Source of the DNA: Erwinia sp. ErVv1
GTDB taxonomy: Bacteria; Pseudomonadota; Gammaproteobacteria; Enterobacterales; Enterobacteriaceae
Length of the DNA stretch: 64,000 nt
Reading direction: 5' to 3'
NCBI RefSeq assembly: GCF_900068895.1
Contig: NZ_CDPK01000002.1
Location: 416,123-480,122 of the forward strand
Every line of letters starts with the position of its first letter. Position 1 is the first letter of the stretch. A model generated the notes under the pieces. The model was not told the origin of the DNA and did not search any database. It was given only the letters and a program-made list of their open reading frames with translations. The translations under genes and the position numbers were made by a program. Shown in pieces: positions 27,285-36,431 of this stretch.

Positions 27285-27779
27285 ATGAATAAAAAACTGA
27301 TTATTGCGGCTATTTTAGCCATAGCAGCGACCGCCGTCGGGCTTCACCGGCCTGCTACAACCCCGGTCGCCAACCAACATGGCTCACACCCCTCTCAGGA
27401 GAGGCGCCCTGCGGGCAGTAAAGCCAGTACGTCATTCCGTGATGACATCAGCGTACTGACGCAGCAGCAGCGGGTGGCGGACTACCTGCATCAGCACCAG
27501 CAGCTGCCGCCCTTGTACCTGAAAAAAAGTGATGCAAGGCGTCAGGGATGGGATCCTGCACGAGGTAACCTCTGTGAAGCACTGCCGGGGCGGGCCATCG
27601 GCGGCGATCGCTTTTCTAACCGCGAAGGGCGCCTGCCAGACGGGCAGGGACGGCGCTGGTTTGAAGCCGACGTTAACTACCAGTGTGGCCGTCGCGGTAG
27701 CGATCGTATGCTCTATTCCAGCGACGGGCTGATCTACGTCACCCGCGATCATTATCGCCATTTTGAGCAGGTAAAGTGA
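27285..27779 (+). CDS. Secreted barnase-type guanyl-specific ribonuclease
   Basis: A 164-residue secreted RNase of the N1/T1 (barnase) family. Residues 1-20 form a signal peptide, then comes a variable linker to about 60, then the barnase domain: VADYLHQHQQLPPLYLKKSDA, IGGDRFSNREGRLP, and SSDGLIYVTRDHYRHF. The catalytic residues correspond to barnase Glu73 (in WFEADVNY), Arg83/Arg87 (GRRGSDR) and His102 (RDHYRHF). It cleaves RNA after guanosine. One extra cysteine pair (NLCEA and YQCGR) may form a disulfide. The barstar-like gene begins one base after its stop. Confidence 0.93.
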   Translation: MNKKLIIAAILAIAATAVGLHRPATTPVANQHGSHPSQERRPAGSKASTSFRDDISVLTQQQRVADYLHQHQQLPPLYLKKSDARRQGWDPARGNLCEALPGRAIGGDRFSNREGRLPDGQGRRWFEADVNYQCGRRGSDRMLYSSDGLIYVTRDHYRHFEQVK

Positions 27780-27780
27780 G

Positions 27781-28056
27781 ATGAAAAGCGTCAGCTTTGA
27801 TTTTCGTACCATTGCGGATATGAATGACTTCTACCGTCAGTTCGTCGCTAAATTTGCCCTGGAAGAGGGCTTTGGCGCTAACCTGGATGCGCTATGGGAC
27901 GCGCTGACCGGCAGCATCGCACTGCCCGTACGCATCACGCTTCACCATCTGGCTGCACATCCGCATGCCGCCCGGTTTGATGCCGCCGTTGCGGTCATGC
28001 GTGAGGCGCAGGTGGCGCTGGAAGGGGAACTGGAGCTGAGAACAGGTAAGACCTGA
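27781..28056 (+). CDS. Barstar-like RNase inhibitor (YhcO type)
   Basis: A 91-residue cytoplasmic protein of the barstar family. The barstar pattern is visible in [20 protein letters not shown], then [20 protein letters not shown], where the conserved NLDALWD segment supplies the acidic residues that plug the RNase active site. It starts one base after the stop of the barnase-type gene, so the two are surely co-expressed and the inhibitor protects the producer. It closely resembles E. coli YhcO. Confidence 0.92.
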   Translation: MKSVSFDFRTIADMNDFYRQFVAKFALEEGFGANLDALWDALTGSIALPVRITLHHLAAHPHAARFDAAVAVMREAQVALEGELELRTGKT

Positions 28057-28078
28057 TCCCAGGTCAGGCGCACGCACC

Positions 28079-28120
28079 GGCTCAGTTTCAGGCTCAGTTT
28101 CAATTTCAGGCTCAGTTTCA
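28079..28120. repeat. 12-bp direct repeats upstream of the beta-lactamase gene
   Basis: GGCTCAGTTTCA occurs at 28079-28090, 28091-28102 and 28109-28120, with a half unit ATTTCA between the second and third. The array lies between the barstar stop and the beta-lactamase start, 37 bases before the latter. Confidence 0.85.
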
Positions 28121-28156
28121 GTTTGGGATAAAAATAAGACCATGAAGGAACGCACA

Positions 28157-29053
28157 ATGATAAATACCTTGCATTGCACGGTGCTGAGAGCGGTGGCGCT
28201 GCTCCCCTTACTTCTCGCCAGTCCGCTCCTGTGGGCGTATACGCCACAGGAGGCAGCGGTTATTCAGCAGAAGCTCGCCGTTCTGGAGAAAAATGCCGGA
28301 GGACGTCTGGGTGTTGCGCTGATCGATACCGCAGACAATTCGCAGGTTGCCTATCGCGGCGACGAGCGCTTCCCCCTCTGTAGTACCAGTAAGGTGATGG
28401 CAGTTGCGGCCGTGCTGAAAAAGAGTGAGGCGGACGACAACCTGTTGCAGAAGCGGCTGGCGATCAAAACGTCCGAGCTGGTTAACTATAATCCCATCAC
28501 CGAAAAGCACCTTAACAGCGGCATGACCCTGGGCGAATTAAGCGCAGCGGCGCTGCAATACAGCGATAATACGGCAATGAACAAGCTTGTTGGGTATCTG
28601 GGTGGACCGGCGAAGGTCACCGACTATGCGCGTTCACTGGGGGATGCTCTCTTTCGACTCGATCGCACGGAGCCGACGCTGAATACCGCAATCCCTGGCG
28701 ATGCCCGCGATACGACAACGCCGGTGGCCATGGCTGACAGCCTGCGTAAACTGACGCTGGGTCACGCATTGAAGGCTGCGCAGCGTACCCAACTGATCGA
28801 ATGGATGAAGGGAAATACCACTGGCTCGGAAAGTATCCGCGCCGGTCTGCCGGCCAGCTGGTCGGTGGGGGATAAAACCGGCAGTGGCGACTACGGCAGC
28901 ACCAATGATATTGCCGTTATCTGGCCTGAAAACCGCGCCCCAGTAATCCTGGTGACCTACTTTACCCAGCCGCGCCAGGATGCGTCCAGCCGAAAGGACG
29001 TGCTGGCTGCGGCCGCCAGAATTGCCGTCGGGGGCGGTGAGCCGTATCGGTGA
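28157..29053 (+). CDS. bla: Class A beta-lactamase (serine, chromosomal)
   Basis: A 298-residue periplasmic penicillin-hydrolysing enzyme. The signal peptide ends near LLWA. All class A landmarks are present: the nucleophile Ser70 in CSTSKVM, SDN in [10 protein letters not shown], Glu166 in [14 protein letters not shown], and KTG in [15 protein letters not shown]. The general pattern is near the CTX-M/RAHN/ERP branch of extended-spectrum-like enzymes, but hydrolytic spectrum cannot be read off. The ATG at 28157 has AAGGA seven bases upstream; an ATG at 28142 lacks a site. No LysR regulator adjoins it, so expression is probably constitutive and low. Confidence 0.95.
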   Translation: MINTLHCTVLRAVALLPLLLASPLLWAYTPQEAAVIQQKLAVLEKNAGGRLGVALIDTADNSQVAYRGDERFPLCSTSKVMAVAAVLKKSEADDNLLQKRLAIKTSELVNYNPITEKHLNSGMTLGELSAAALQYSDNTAMNKLVGYLGGPAKVTDYARSLGDALFRLDRTEPTLNTAIPGDARDTTTPVAMADSLRKLTLGHALKAAQRTQLIEWMKGNTTGSESIRAGLPASWSVGDKTGSGDYGSTNDIAVIWPENRAPVILVTYFTQPRQDASSRKDVLAAAARIAVGGGEPYR

Positions 29054-29100
29054 GATAAGCGGCCCGCGGCGGGCCGCTGTTGCTGACAACAGTCGTTAAC

Positions 29101-29204
29101 AACCTGTCCATTGCAGAGACAATAGATACCCTTAGCAGCTTATCCATCGAGAGCTATCAGATACCCTTAGCAGCTTATCCATCGAAAGCTATCGGATACC
29201 CTTA
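29101..29204. repeat. 35-bp tandem repeat between bla and srfC
   Basis: Two 35-base units at 29124-29158 and 29159-29193 differ at one position; partial or degenerate copies flank them (about 29101-29123 and 29194-29204). Each unit contains AGATACCCTTAGCAGCTTAT. The array lies just beyond the convergent stops of bla and srfC. Confidence 0.85.
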
Positions 29205-31598
29205 ACCCCCTATCTTTTGCAAAATAGCCGCCAGCTCGTCACGGTGCGCGCTGCTTATTTCGCGCGCGGCAGACCAGCCAGCATTTTGCATAATGGTTTC
29301 ATTCAGCCCAACCAGCCAGTCATAGATATAGTAGGCCGCGTGATTATTAGGCTTGAGCGCCAGTCGGGTCAGACGCTGGCCGGGGCCAAGGCTGGCGGTC
29401 TGGGTTTCCGGCCTGGCGAAAATTTTCTGCCCGCGATTGATCCGGCTCGCCGGACGATCTGCTTCAGCGACGTGCTGAAAGCCCAGCCAGGCAACAAAAT
29501 CACCCAGCACGCTCAGCGCACGGGATACCTGACGATCGGCTATCATCTCGGCTGGCGTGCCTGATGCGTCCTGATCGGTGAGCAGCGTAGCCAGCGAGGC
29601 TTCAATATCGAGCCTGATACTGGCGGTGATCAGCTCGCCGGTCAGCATTTCCAGCGTGGATTTACTGACCCCCAGCAGCGCCAGCAACTGGCCGCTGTCG
29701 GGTAGCTGGCGGAGCAGATTGATCCAGTGGAGGTAAACCCGGCGGGCAAACTCCGTTTCCGACTCCTCAGCGGGCGGCACGTCTGCGGGGTTAAGCAGGC
29801 CGGGCAGAGGATCATCGCTGAGCAGGTCGATGCTCATGCCAATGCCAAAGGGATCGTCAGCGCTGGGGATAAGCGCTTCGGACTGCGCGCGACGGGCCGG
29901 ACGCTGCTGCTGCTGCAGGAAAAGGTGGCGCAGCGTTTCGCGGTCGGGCAGCAGACGCTCCAGCAGTTCGCCATGTACGCCAGTGCGCGACTGCAATGCC
30001 TTAAGCAGCGTTTCCGCCACGCGCAAACGCGCTTCCGGCTCCTCTTTATCAGAAGCCTGGAACCAGCGGCCGAGCAGATTGTCAGTCAGCTCACGGCGAA
30101 CTTCCTCGCGCTGCGCCTGCAGTCGTGCCAGCTTGCTGTCGCGGCGGACTTCGGTTACCAGCCAGCCTGCCATACGCCCGATGCCTTTCTCATCCATTGC
30201 CAGCATCGCCCCCCAGGCGTCGCCGGGGTTGCCGACATAACGCTGGACGGCGGCGTCATAGTTCTGACCGTGGGTAATACGCTGATCGAAGGGCGTTAGC
30301 GCCCAGATCAGTCCAGGTTTCCGCCCGCTGCGCGCCTGGGCATTTTCTCCCTGAGTCTGCTTAACCCAGTTATCCAGTATGCGGCCCACCCTGGGCGTAT
30401 CCGCGCGCTGCCCGACCGCGCTGCAAACCATCAGCAGGCAGATATCCTGGTGCTCAGCGGCACGGGTCAGCAGGTAAGGGCGCTTGGCGGTCAGGAAGCG
30501 CAGCGCCAGCTCATGGTGCCGGTCGTCTGGCAGAACAGCTGGCTCTTCGAATCCGGGGTAATCCAGCAGATCCACCTGCTCGAAAAGCGTTTCACGCGGT
30601 GCGCTGTAGAACGGCAGGCGCACCTCACGCCCCAGCAGGGTCAGCTCTGACAGCGCCACGTTGACCGGCTTCAGCGCGCGACCCTTTTTCTGCGGTACGA
30701 CCTGAATCACCGGATCGCTGGCGGTATTAAAGTAGCGCAGCCCTTGACCGTTAAGAAGAGTGACCGAAGGATCGTCCAGCACGGCGAGCGGCGCCAGGAC
30801 ATCCGGCGCGCAGGAAAGGTGATGCAGCACATGCGCCAGCTGACGGTAAAGGGCGGTCAGCTCGCTGTCTTCGCCCCACAGCAGCGAAAAAAGACGCGCA
30901 CGATCGTCGACGCTCAGCATCGGAGCCAGATCAATCGCCAGCGGCCAGAAATGCGTTTCCAGCGCCTTATTGACGCAGAGCGGGTTGGCCGACAGCCGAT
31001 CCCACAGGGCAACAACATCATTGCGGCTCATGCCGTCAGTCTCTGCTGGCTGTCGTGACATCGACAGCGTTTGCAGACGTTCACCGATCTGTGCTTCATC
31101 CATGCGGATCGGCTGCTCACCTGCGCGCCGGGACCAGGCATCGGCCAGAATGCTAACCAGCGCCTCCTCGTTGAGTAACGCCAGCTTCACCGGCCAGCCG
31201 TTATCCACCTCCACCTGCTGCCCGGTATAGCGGGTCACCAGCGTACCGGTCTGCTGCTGAGGATTGAGAAGCGTTTCGTCAAGCGTGGCGGCCCCTAAGG
31301 CAATTTCCAGCCGACCTTTTTCGCTGGCCGCCAGGGCGTTAATCAGCCAGGACTTGCCTGCCTGTGACAGGCCAAAAAAACCTATCGCACACTCTTTCTC
31401 AGCCGCTGCGGCAAGGGCGGAGGCCCGGTTATGCTGACGTCGCAGGCTGACATTTAGCCGGTCGGCCTCCATATCCAGACGCGGAGACGTTTCGCGCGCG
31501 CGCGTCAGCCACTCAGTTGAAAGGTCAATTCCATGGGTAATGGCATCCAGTTTTTTTCCAAACTGCGCCGCCAGCTGTTTAGGCGTTAACGGTTTCAT
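29202..31598 (-). CDS. srfC: SrfC-family protein, dynamin-like GTPase fold
   Basis: A 798-residue protein of the SrfC family. A P-loop is seen in GFFGLSQAGKSWLINALAAS (GxxxxGKS), a G3-like element in DLLDYPGFEE, and ALTPFD as a possible G4-like region, so it resembles the dynamin-like or septin-type GTPases. A long alpha-helical tail follows. The gene starts with ATG overlapping the stop of srfB by ATGA. In Salmonella srfABC was found among SsrAB-regulated genes and named as virulence factors, but the biochemical role is not settled. Third gene of the operon; the repeat array lies after its stop. Confidence 0.88.
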   Translation of the reverse strand: MKPLTPKQLAAQFGKKLDAITHGIDLSTEWLTRARETSPRLDMEADRLNVSLRRQHNRASALAAAAEKECAIGFFGLSQAGKSWLINALAASEKGRLEIALGAATLDETLLNPQQQTGTLVTRYTGQQVEVDNGWPVKLALLNEEALVSILADAWSRRAGEQPIRMDEAQIGERLQTLSMSRQPAETDGMSRNDVVALWDRLSANPLCVNKALETHFWPLAIDLAPMLSVDDRARLFSLLWGEDSELTALYRQLAHVLHHLSCAPDVLAPLAVLDDPSVTLLNGQGLRYFNTASDPVIQVVPQKKGRALKPVNVALSELTLLGREVRLPFYSAPRETLFEQVDLLDYPGFEEPAVLPDDRHHELALRFLTAKRPYLLTRAAEHQDICLLMVCSAVGQRADTPRVGRILDNWVKQTQGENAQARSGRKPGLIWALTPFDQRITHGQNYDAAVQRYVGNPGDAWGAMLAMDEKGIGRMAGWLVTEVRRDSKLARLQAQREEVRRELTDNLLGRWFQASDKEEPEARLRVAETLLKALQSRTGVHGELLERLLPDRETLRHLFLQQQQRPARRAQSEALIPSADDPFGIGMSIDLLSDDPLPGLLNPADVPPAEESETEFARRVYLHWINLLRQLPDSGQLLALLGVSKSTLEMLTGELITASIRLDIEASLATLLTDQDASGTPAEMIADRQVSRALSVLGDFVAWLGFQHVAEADRPASRINRGQKIFARPETQTASLGPGQRLTRLALKPNNHAAYYIYDWLVGLNETIMQNAGWSAAREISSAHRDELAAILQKIGG

Positions 31599-34585
31599 TT
31601 CTTGTATACGCTCCCGCTGTCAATCCAGTAATGGGTCAGGCCCGTACCGCTGTTTGCCAGGGTATTTAACTTCAGCCGCAGATGTTCGGGCGGCACCAGC
31701 GTACCGTCATCCAGCGTGGCTTCAGCGATTTCAAATCGTTCAGGGGCGGCGTTATCCGGCCCCTTTATTGCCGCCAGCCTGATTTTCAATACTTTATCAC
31801 CGGCCACGCTGCGCGCCAGCAGCGGATCGGCGATGGTCAGGGAATAGAGCGGCGACGCAGGCCAGCGGTCATTATCCAGCTGGCGGAAGCCCAGCGTCAG
31901 GGTGCCGCGCACCTGGAAGCGCTGACGGGGATCGAGGGTAAAGGCTTCATCGTCCAGGTCAATATCGGCGTACCAGACGTTGTCGCTGCTCAGTGCGCCG
32001 CTGCCGTCCAGCATGCCCAGATAGCGGATGGTGGAGTAAGGCTGAAAATCACCGGCTTTGAACCAGAAGTTAGCCAGGCGCAGATCCAGCGACAGCAGGC
32101 AGAGCATCGCACCAACCGCCGCGGTTGATTTTGGATTCTCTATCCGCCCCTGTTTATTAAAGGGGTACCAGTCGTTGGTGTGATAACCGTCCAGTGAGAG
32201 AATGCGGCTGACCGGCAGCGGCTGGAGATGGCGAAACAGTGCCTGTACCCCAGGGAAGCGCGATGGGCGGCCGGTTAATAGCAGCACGTCACAGTCATAG
32301 ACCGCCACCACTTCGGACATCGAGCGCAGGCTGTGGGTGATATTCATCCCCTGGGAGAGAAATTCCGCATGCAGCGCGCTGAGTTTCACTACCAGCGGCA
32401 CCCGCAGGATATCAAATTCCTCCGCTTCGCCCGGCAGCTCACGCTGGATCTCGCGATTGATATAGTCCAGCAGTTTCGCCGTCGGCGGCTGGGCCAGCAG
32501 CTCGCCAACGCGCGCATCAACCTCTGCGTTAAGCTCCAGCGGGTCGAAGCGCTCATAGGCTTCCAGAATCGCCTGGCCCGCCGGCATAAAGATTTGCAGG
32601 GTGGCCTGCTGGCGAAGCGTTGACTGACCGTCCAGACGACCTTCATGACCAAACAGACGGGTCATTACGCCCTCCGGATTAGCCATGCCCGCCTGTTTAA
32701 ACGCGGTTTGCAGCGCCGGCAGCACATACAGCTGAATCACGTCCAGCAGGATATCGTCCCCGGCCAGCTTAAAGCCCTCACGGAACAGCAGGCGCGGCAT
32801 AATTTTTACGTTATTACCCACGCCATCATCCAGACGGTACTGGGTGATCGCCAGATCGGTGGTACCGCCGCCGATATCAATAGAGGCGATACGCAGCGTT
32901 TTACCTGGGGGTTCGTCGGATGCCCGCGCGCGGTCAGGGCGTGCCATGCTGATGAAGAAAGCCTCGGCGCGCCCGCCAAAATTCACCTGAGTTTCATTAT
33001 ACAGATAGACCATCTGCCCGCAGGTGGCTTCATCCCACTCCATCTGCACCTCCGGCACCGGCACCTTGCTTTTCGCCTTATCGGCGGCGCTGCTGAAATC
33101 ATCGTCAGCCGGGTGCCAGCCCAGGGATTTCCACACCAGCGCAATGGCTTCGTGCATGCGGCGGCGGAAAATTTCACGCTCGGGCTTCGGCATCGCGGAG
33201 GGCAGGGTGAGTATAATATTGCGCAGCTGGCGTGGGGCACTGCTGTGCAGCATCTTCTGCCGCTGTGCCGGGCTGTTCATTTGCATCAGCGCCTGAGCCA
33301 GCAGCTCAGAGAGCATAAAGCTCATTACCGAACTGCGGCTGTACTGTGGTGAGAAGACCGGCAGACGATCCTCCAGCGGCTGGTTATAGAGCGGCTGGCC
33401 CTCGTCATTGACCAGACTGGTCAGCGGGATGGCGGTGGCCGGTGGCTCCTGGGCCGCGCTGCCCGGCGTACGGCTAAAGCGCCAGCCCGGCGTGTAGATC
33501 TCTTCGTCCCACAGATAACGACGTGGGCTGGAGATGCCGGTAGCGCCCTCAGTCCCCAGCCGCTGAAGCGCCAGATGGCTGGCTTCGCGCCCGACACGGG
33601 TGATCGACGGCCAGATAAAGGCGTCATCGCGCCCGCTCTCCACCGAAAAATTTTGTTTGCCAAAGCTGGCCTGAGCGAACTCCACGCGACTCTCGAACAG
33701 TTCGTTATAGACCTGATGCGGGGCGCTGAGGCAGCGAAGATGCAGTTCGTAGGTATGCTTCAGTCCCTGAGGATCGTCAGGGTGATCTTCCACCATAATC
33801 CCACAGGTGTGAGAGTTACCCACGTCCAGGATCAGATCGACCGAAATCGCCGGTTCCTGTAGCGTGGCGGCGCTGATTTTCAGTTCGGGCAGCACCAGCT
33901 GATGACCCAGCATATGGAGGATATTCAGGTAGTGCGCCTGATACTCAAACTCGCGCAGGGCGGTGCGGACATTCACCTGTGGGCGCTGTTCGATTTTCGC
34001 CACCTGCTGGCTGAACACTTCGCGCAGCCAGCCATCGACCCAGGTGTGATCGAGGAATTCGCCCAGATCTTCGCTGCGGTGAGCCAGCGCAAAACTGACG
34101 CCGGACTGGGCATCACTCTCATTTAACGCCAGTGATTCATCTTCGCCTTCGGGCCAGGTGCGCGTTTCAAATGCCAGGCAGACGCGGTGCGTTTTACCGT
34201 TCTGATCGGGCTTATCCAGCGCGACGATCTGCATACGCGCCCAGTTATCCGGGCCGCTGCTGAAGCTGCGCGGCGGATTGAAACGGAAAAAGGGCAGCGG
34301 CAGCCATATCCCTTCCAGCAGTGACAGAGACTGCTCAAGGGGGAAACTGAACTCAGGCTTCACCACTTCCGGCATGCCACCGGCTACCACCGGCAGCAGG
34401 TATCGGCCATTCTGCGCGTTAAAGTTCAAACGCAGCAGCGGGCCGTTGGCCGTTTGGCGCACAAACTTGCCCGGCATTTCAGCATCCAGCACCGGCGTCA
34501 GGGAAAAGTCGAGGAACTGAATGCCACTGTTCTGAATCAGCGTCATATTCGGTTTAAAATCAGCGATCGTCGCCAGCATCATCAT
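31595..34585 (-). CDS. srfB: SrfB-family protein, actin/Hsp70-like ATPase fold
   Basis: A 996-residue protein. ASKHA-type ATP-binding elements are visible: phosphate 1 in VDLILDVGNSHTCGIMVEDH (about residue 250) and phosphate 2 in IASIDIGGGTTDLAITQY (about 570). A large N-terminal domain precedes the ATPase core and a beta-rich region follows. This is the SrfB family. Its start overlaps the stop of srfA by ATGA and its stop the start of srfC, so the three are made in fixed ratio. The likely role is an ATP-driven scaffold acting with the SrfC GTPase; this is inference. Confidence 0.88.
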   Translation of the reverse strand: MMMLATIADFKPNMTLIQNSGIQFLDFSLTPVLDAEMPGKFVRQTANGPLLRLNFNAQNGRYLLPVVAGGMPEVVKPEFSFPLEQSLSLLEGIWLPLPFFRFNPPRSFSSGPDNWARMQIVALDKPDQNGKTHRVCLAFETRTWPEGEDESLALNESDAQSGVSFALAHRSEDLGEFLDHTWVDGWLREVFSQQVAKIEQRPQVNVRTALREFEYQAHYLNILHMLGHQLVLPELKISAATLQEPAISVDLILDVGNSHTCGIMVEDHPDDPQGLKHTYELHLRCLSAPHQVYNELFESRVEFAQASFGKQNFSVESGRDDAFIWPSITRVGREASHLALQRLGTEGATGISSPRRYLWDEEIYTPGWRFSRTPGSAAQEPPATAIPLTSLVNDEGQPLYNQPLEDRLPVFSPQYSRSSVMSFMLSELLAQALMQMNSPAQRQKMLHSSAPRQLRNIILTLPSAMPKPEREIFRRRMHEAIALVWKSLGWHPADDDFSSAADKAKSKVPVPEVQMEWDEATCGQMVYLYNETQVNFGGRAEAFFISMARPDRARASDEPPGKTLRIASIDIGGGTTDLAITQYRLDDGVGNNVKIMPRLLFREGFKLAGDDILLDVIQLYVLPALQTAFKQAGMANPEGVMTRLFGHEGRLDGQSTLRQQATLQIFMPAGQAILEAYERFDPLELNAEVDARVGELLAQPPTAKLLDYINREIQRELPGEAEEFDILRVPLVVKLSALHAEFLSQGMNITHSLRSMSEVVAVYDCDVLLLTGRPSRFPGVQALFRHLQPLPVSRILSLDGYHTNDWYPFNKQGRIENPKSTAAVGAMLCLLSLDLRLANFWFKAGDFQPYSTIRYLGMLDGSGALSSDNVWYADIDLDDEAFTLDPRQRFQVRGTLTLGFRQLDNDRWPASPLYSLTIADPLLARSVAGDKVLKIRLAAIKGPDNAAPERFEIAEATLDDGTLVPPEHLRLKLNTLANSGTGLTHYWIDSGSVYKK

Positions 34586-36138
34586 TTACTCTCGCGCTTC
34601 ATCGTCATCGGTAATATCGTATTGGTATCGTACTGGCCGCTACATTCGGCCGGGCCATTGGCTCCCTGCTTGCACACCAGTTCAGGCATCTGATAGCGCG
34701 AGCCGTCGCTGCATTTCGCTTTGGTTCGGCTGTTGATCACCAGGTTGCCTGACTTCATCAGACCGGCATAGACATCCACGCGGCAGCTGATGCCATCGCC
34801 CTGAATTATCCGCGCCGTTCCTTTACCATTTTTCATCTGGTAGCGCAGGCTGGGTGGCCTGCCGGTAATGGGATTTTTACCGCCGACGATAACCCGCCAG
34901 CCGCCGTTAATAAACCGCGTCGATCCCAGCTTCACCGCATCGGCAGGCATGACTAAATCATCTTTTGCGACCGGGATCGCCGCCGCCGCTTCACTGGTCA
35001 CTGCGGGTTGTTCAACCGGCGCGGGTACGGCATTTGCCGCCGCGACGGGCAGGGTCGGATTCGCGGAGTTTCCGCTAACCGGTGCGCTAACGGCAGATAC
35101 CACAGGGGCGGATTTCCCTGCGTCGGCGCCCGACGCACTGGCCGGTTGTTCAGGCCGGGCACTGGCCGCCGCTTCCGCCGCGTTCCCGACCGGCTGCGTC
35201 TCAATGGTTTCGCCTGACCGGCGTGTCGTCTCATTAGCCGCAGACTGCTCAGCGGCGCGGGTCGGGGTGACGTCCGGCAGGTTGGTTTTCGTGTCATGCC
35301 CATCGGCAGGCCGTGGGGCGCTGGCCTGAGAAGCGGGTGGGGTCGTGGACTCGCAGCCTTTCAGCTGTACGCCCAGCGCGACCAGCAGTGCGGCGGCGGG
35401 CAGGGTCCAGCCGTAGCGAAGCAGACTGTTTTTTAACGCAGGTTTCTTTGCGTTTAGTTCGGATAAGGGAGAGGTCGGCGATACGGAAACCGCGGGGGCC
35501 GCAGGAAGATCGGCAGCGGGGCTTGTCTGCGTCGCTTCAGGCTCAGCGGGCACCGCCGGGGTAGCGTGACTGGCCGTCAGTACCGGCGCTGGCGCGGCCA
35601 CCTCAGTGAGTTTTGAAGCGGTCAGTTTTGATAAGACTCGCGGTGGCTGCTCCTCTTCCGTCGCGCGCAGGCACTCCAGGGCGTCCTGACGGGCTTTTTT
35701 CTCCGGGCTGACGAATCCCCAGAAGGTGATCACCGGCTTACCGCCCACCAGATACACGTAGTTCGGATCGGGAAACTGCATCGCCCGGGATAACAGCGCG
35801 CCAAACAGTTTCTGGCTGGGTTTGTCAGACTGCTGAGCCCGCTGACACATCACGTCAACTGCCTGCTGGCAGGCAATAAGCTGATTGAGTGCATGGGCGC
35901 GCGCGGATTCACTGGCGGCCGCCCAGGAGGTAACCTTGCCGGAGACGGGCGAGTACCAGTCGAGACGATCGCCAGCCTCATTGGGCTGGGGTACTGCCAG
36001 GCAGTCTGCAATCTGCTGCTGCTTTCTCAGGCGCAGCGTCTCGCGCAGCTGTAGGGCTGACAGGTAAACAGGCTGGCCGTTCTCTCCAAGCGGCAGAACC
36101 GCATCCAGACTTCCGCTGCGTAAAAATGATTTTGCCAC
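34582..36138 (-). CDS. srfA: SrfA-family membrane protein
   Basis: A 518-residue protein of the SrfA family. It has an N-terminal cytoplasmic region (to about 195), one membrane segment near 245-262 (WTLPAAALLVALGVQLKGC), a long Ala/Pro/Ser-rich linker, and a C-terminal beta-type domain (from about 400) with cysteines. The membrane segment suggests it anchors the complex in the inner membrane with the C-terminal domain in the periplasm. First gene of the srfABC operon, coupled by ATGA to srfB. Function unknown. Confidence 0.82.
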   Translation of the reverse strand: MAKSFLRSGSLDAVLPLGENGQPVYLSALQLRETLRLRKQQQIADCLAVPQPNEAGDRLDWYSPVSGKVTSWAAASESARAHALNQLIACQQAVDVMCQRAQQSDKPSQKLFGALLSRAMQFPDPNYVYLVGGKPVITFWGFVSPEKKARQDALECLRATEEEQPPRVLSKLTASKLTEVAAPAPVLTASHATPAVPAEPEATQTSPAADLPAAPAVSVSPTSPLSELNAKKPALKNSLLRYGWTLPAAALLVALGVQLKGCESTTPPASQASAPRPADGHDTKTNLPDVTPTRAAEQSAANETTRRSGETIETQPVGNAAEAAASARPEQPASASGADAGKSAPVVSAVSAPVSGNSANPTLPVAAANAVPAPVEQPAVTSEAAAAIPVAKDDLVMPADAVKLGSTRFINGGWRVIVGGKNPITGRPPSLRYQMKNGKGTARIIQGDGISCRVDVYAGLMKSGNLVINSRTKAKCSDGSRYQMPELVCKQGANGPAECSGQYDTNTILPMTMKRESK

Positions 36139-36359
36139 GCAAAAAGGACCTTTTTAGTCAGATATCCGGTATCAGTGAGTCAGACACGCTCCGGGTTGCT
36201 GACCACTTTAGGGGATTTGACTTAAATCGAATGCGGAAATAAGAGGGTAAACAGGCGATTACTTTCCCAATGAGATTGCACAATGCCGCCGGGCGCGGCT
36301 GGCGGATCCTGAACCCTGCTAATAGATAGGGTGCTATTATATTTCACGCAATTTAATTA

Positions 36360-36386
36360 TGGAGTTTTTCTGACCTTTGCCGATAG
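36360..36386 (+). promoter_or_regulatory. Candidate sigma-28 (FliA) promoter of the two-PAS chemoreceptor
   Basis: TGGAGTTT (36360-36367) matches the -35 TAAAGTTT at six of eight positions; after an 11-base spacer, GCCGATAG (36379-36386) matches the -10 GCCGATAA at seven of eight. It lies 45 bases before the chemoreceptor start. Confidence 0.7.
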
Positions 36387-36431
36387 TGTCTTTGTGACGA
36401 ATATAATAATTATGGCTAATAAGGTTACACC

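Noticed and set aside
32645..33352. Plus-strand open frames opposite srfB and srfC
   Set aside because: No family features; srfB and srfC are continuous on the minus strand and coupled by ATGA.
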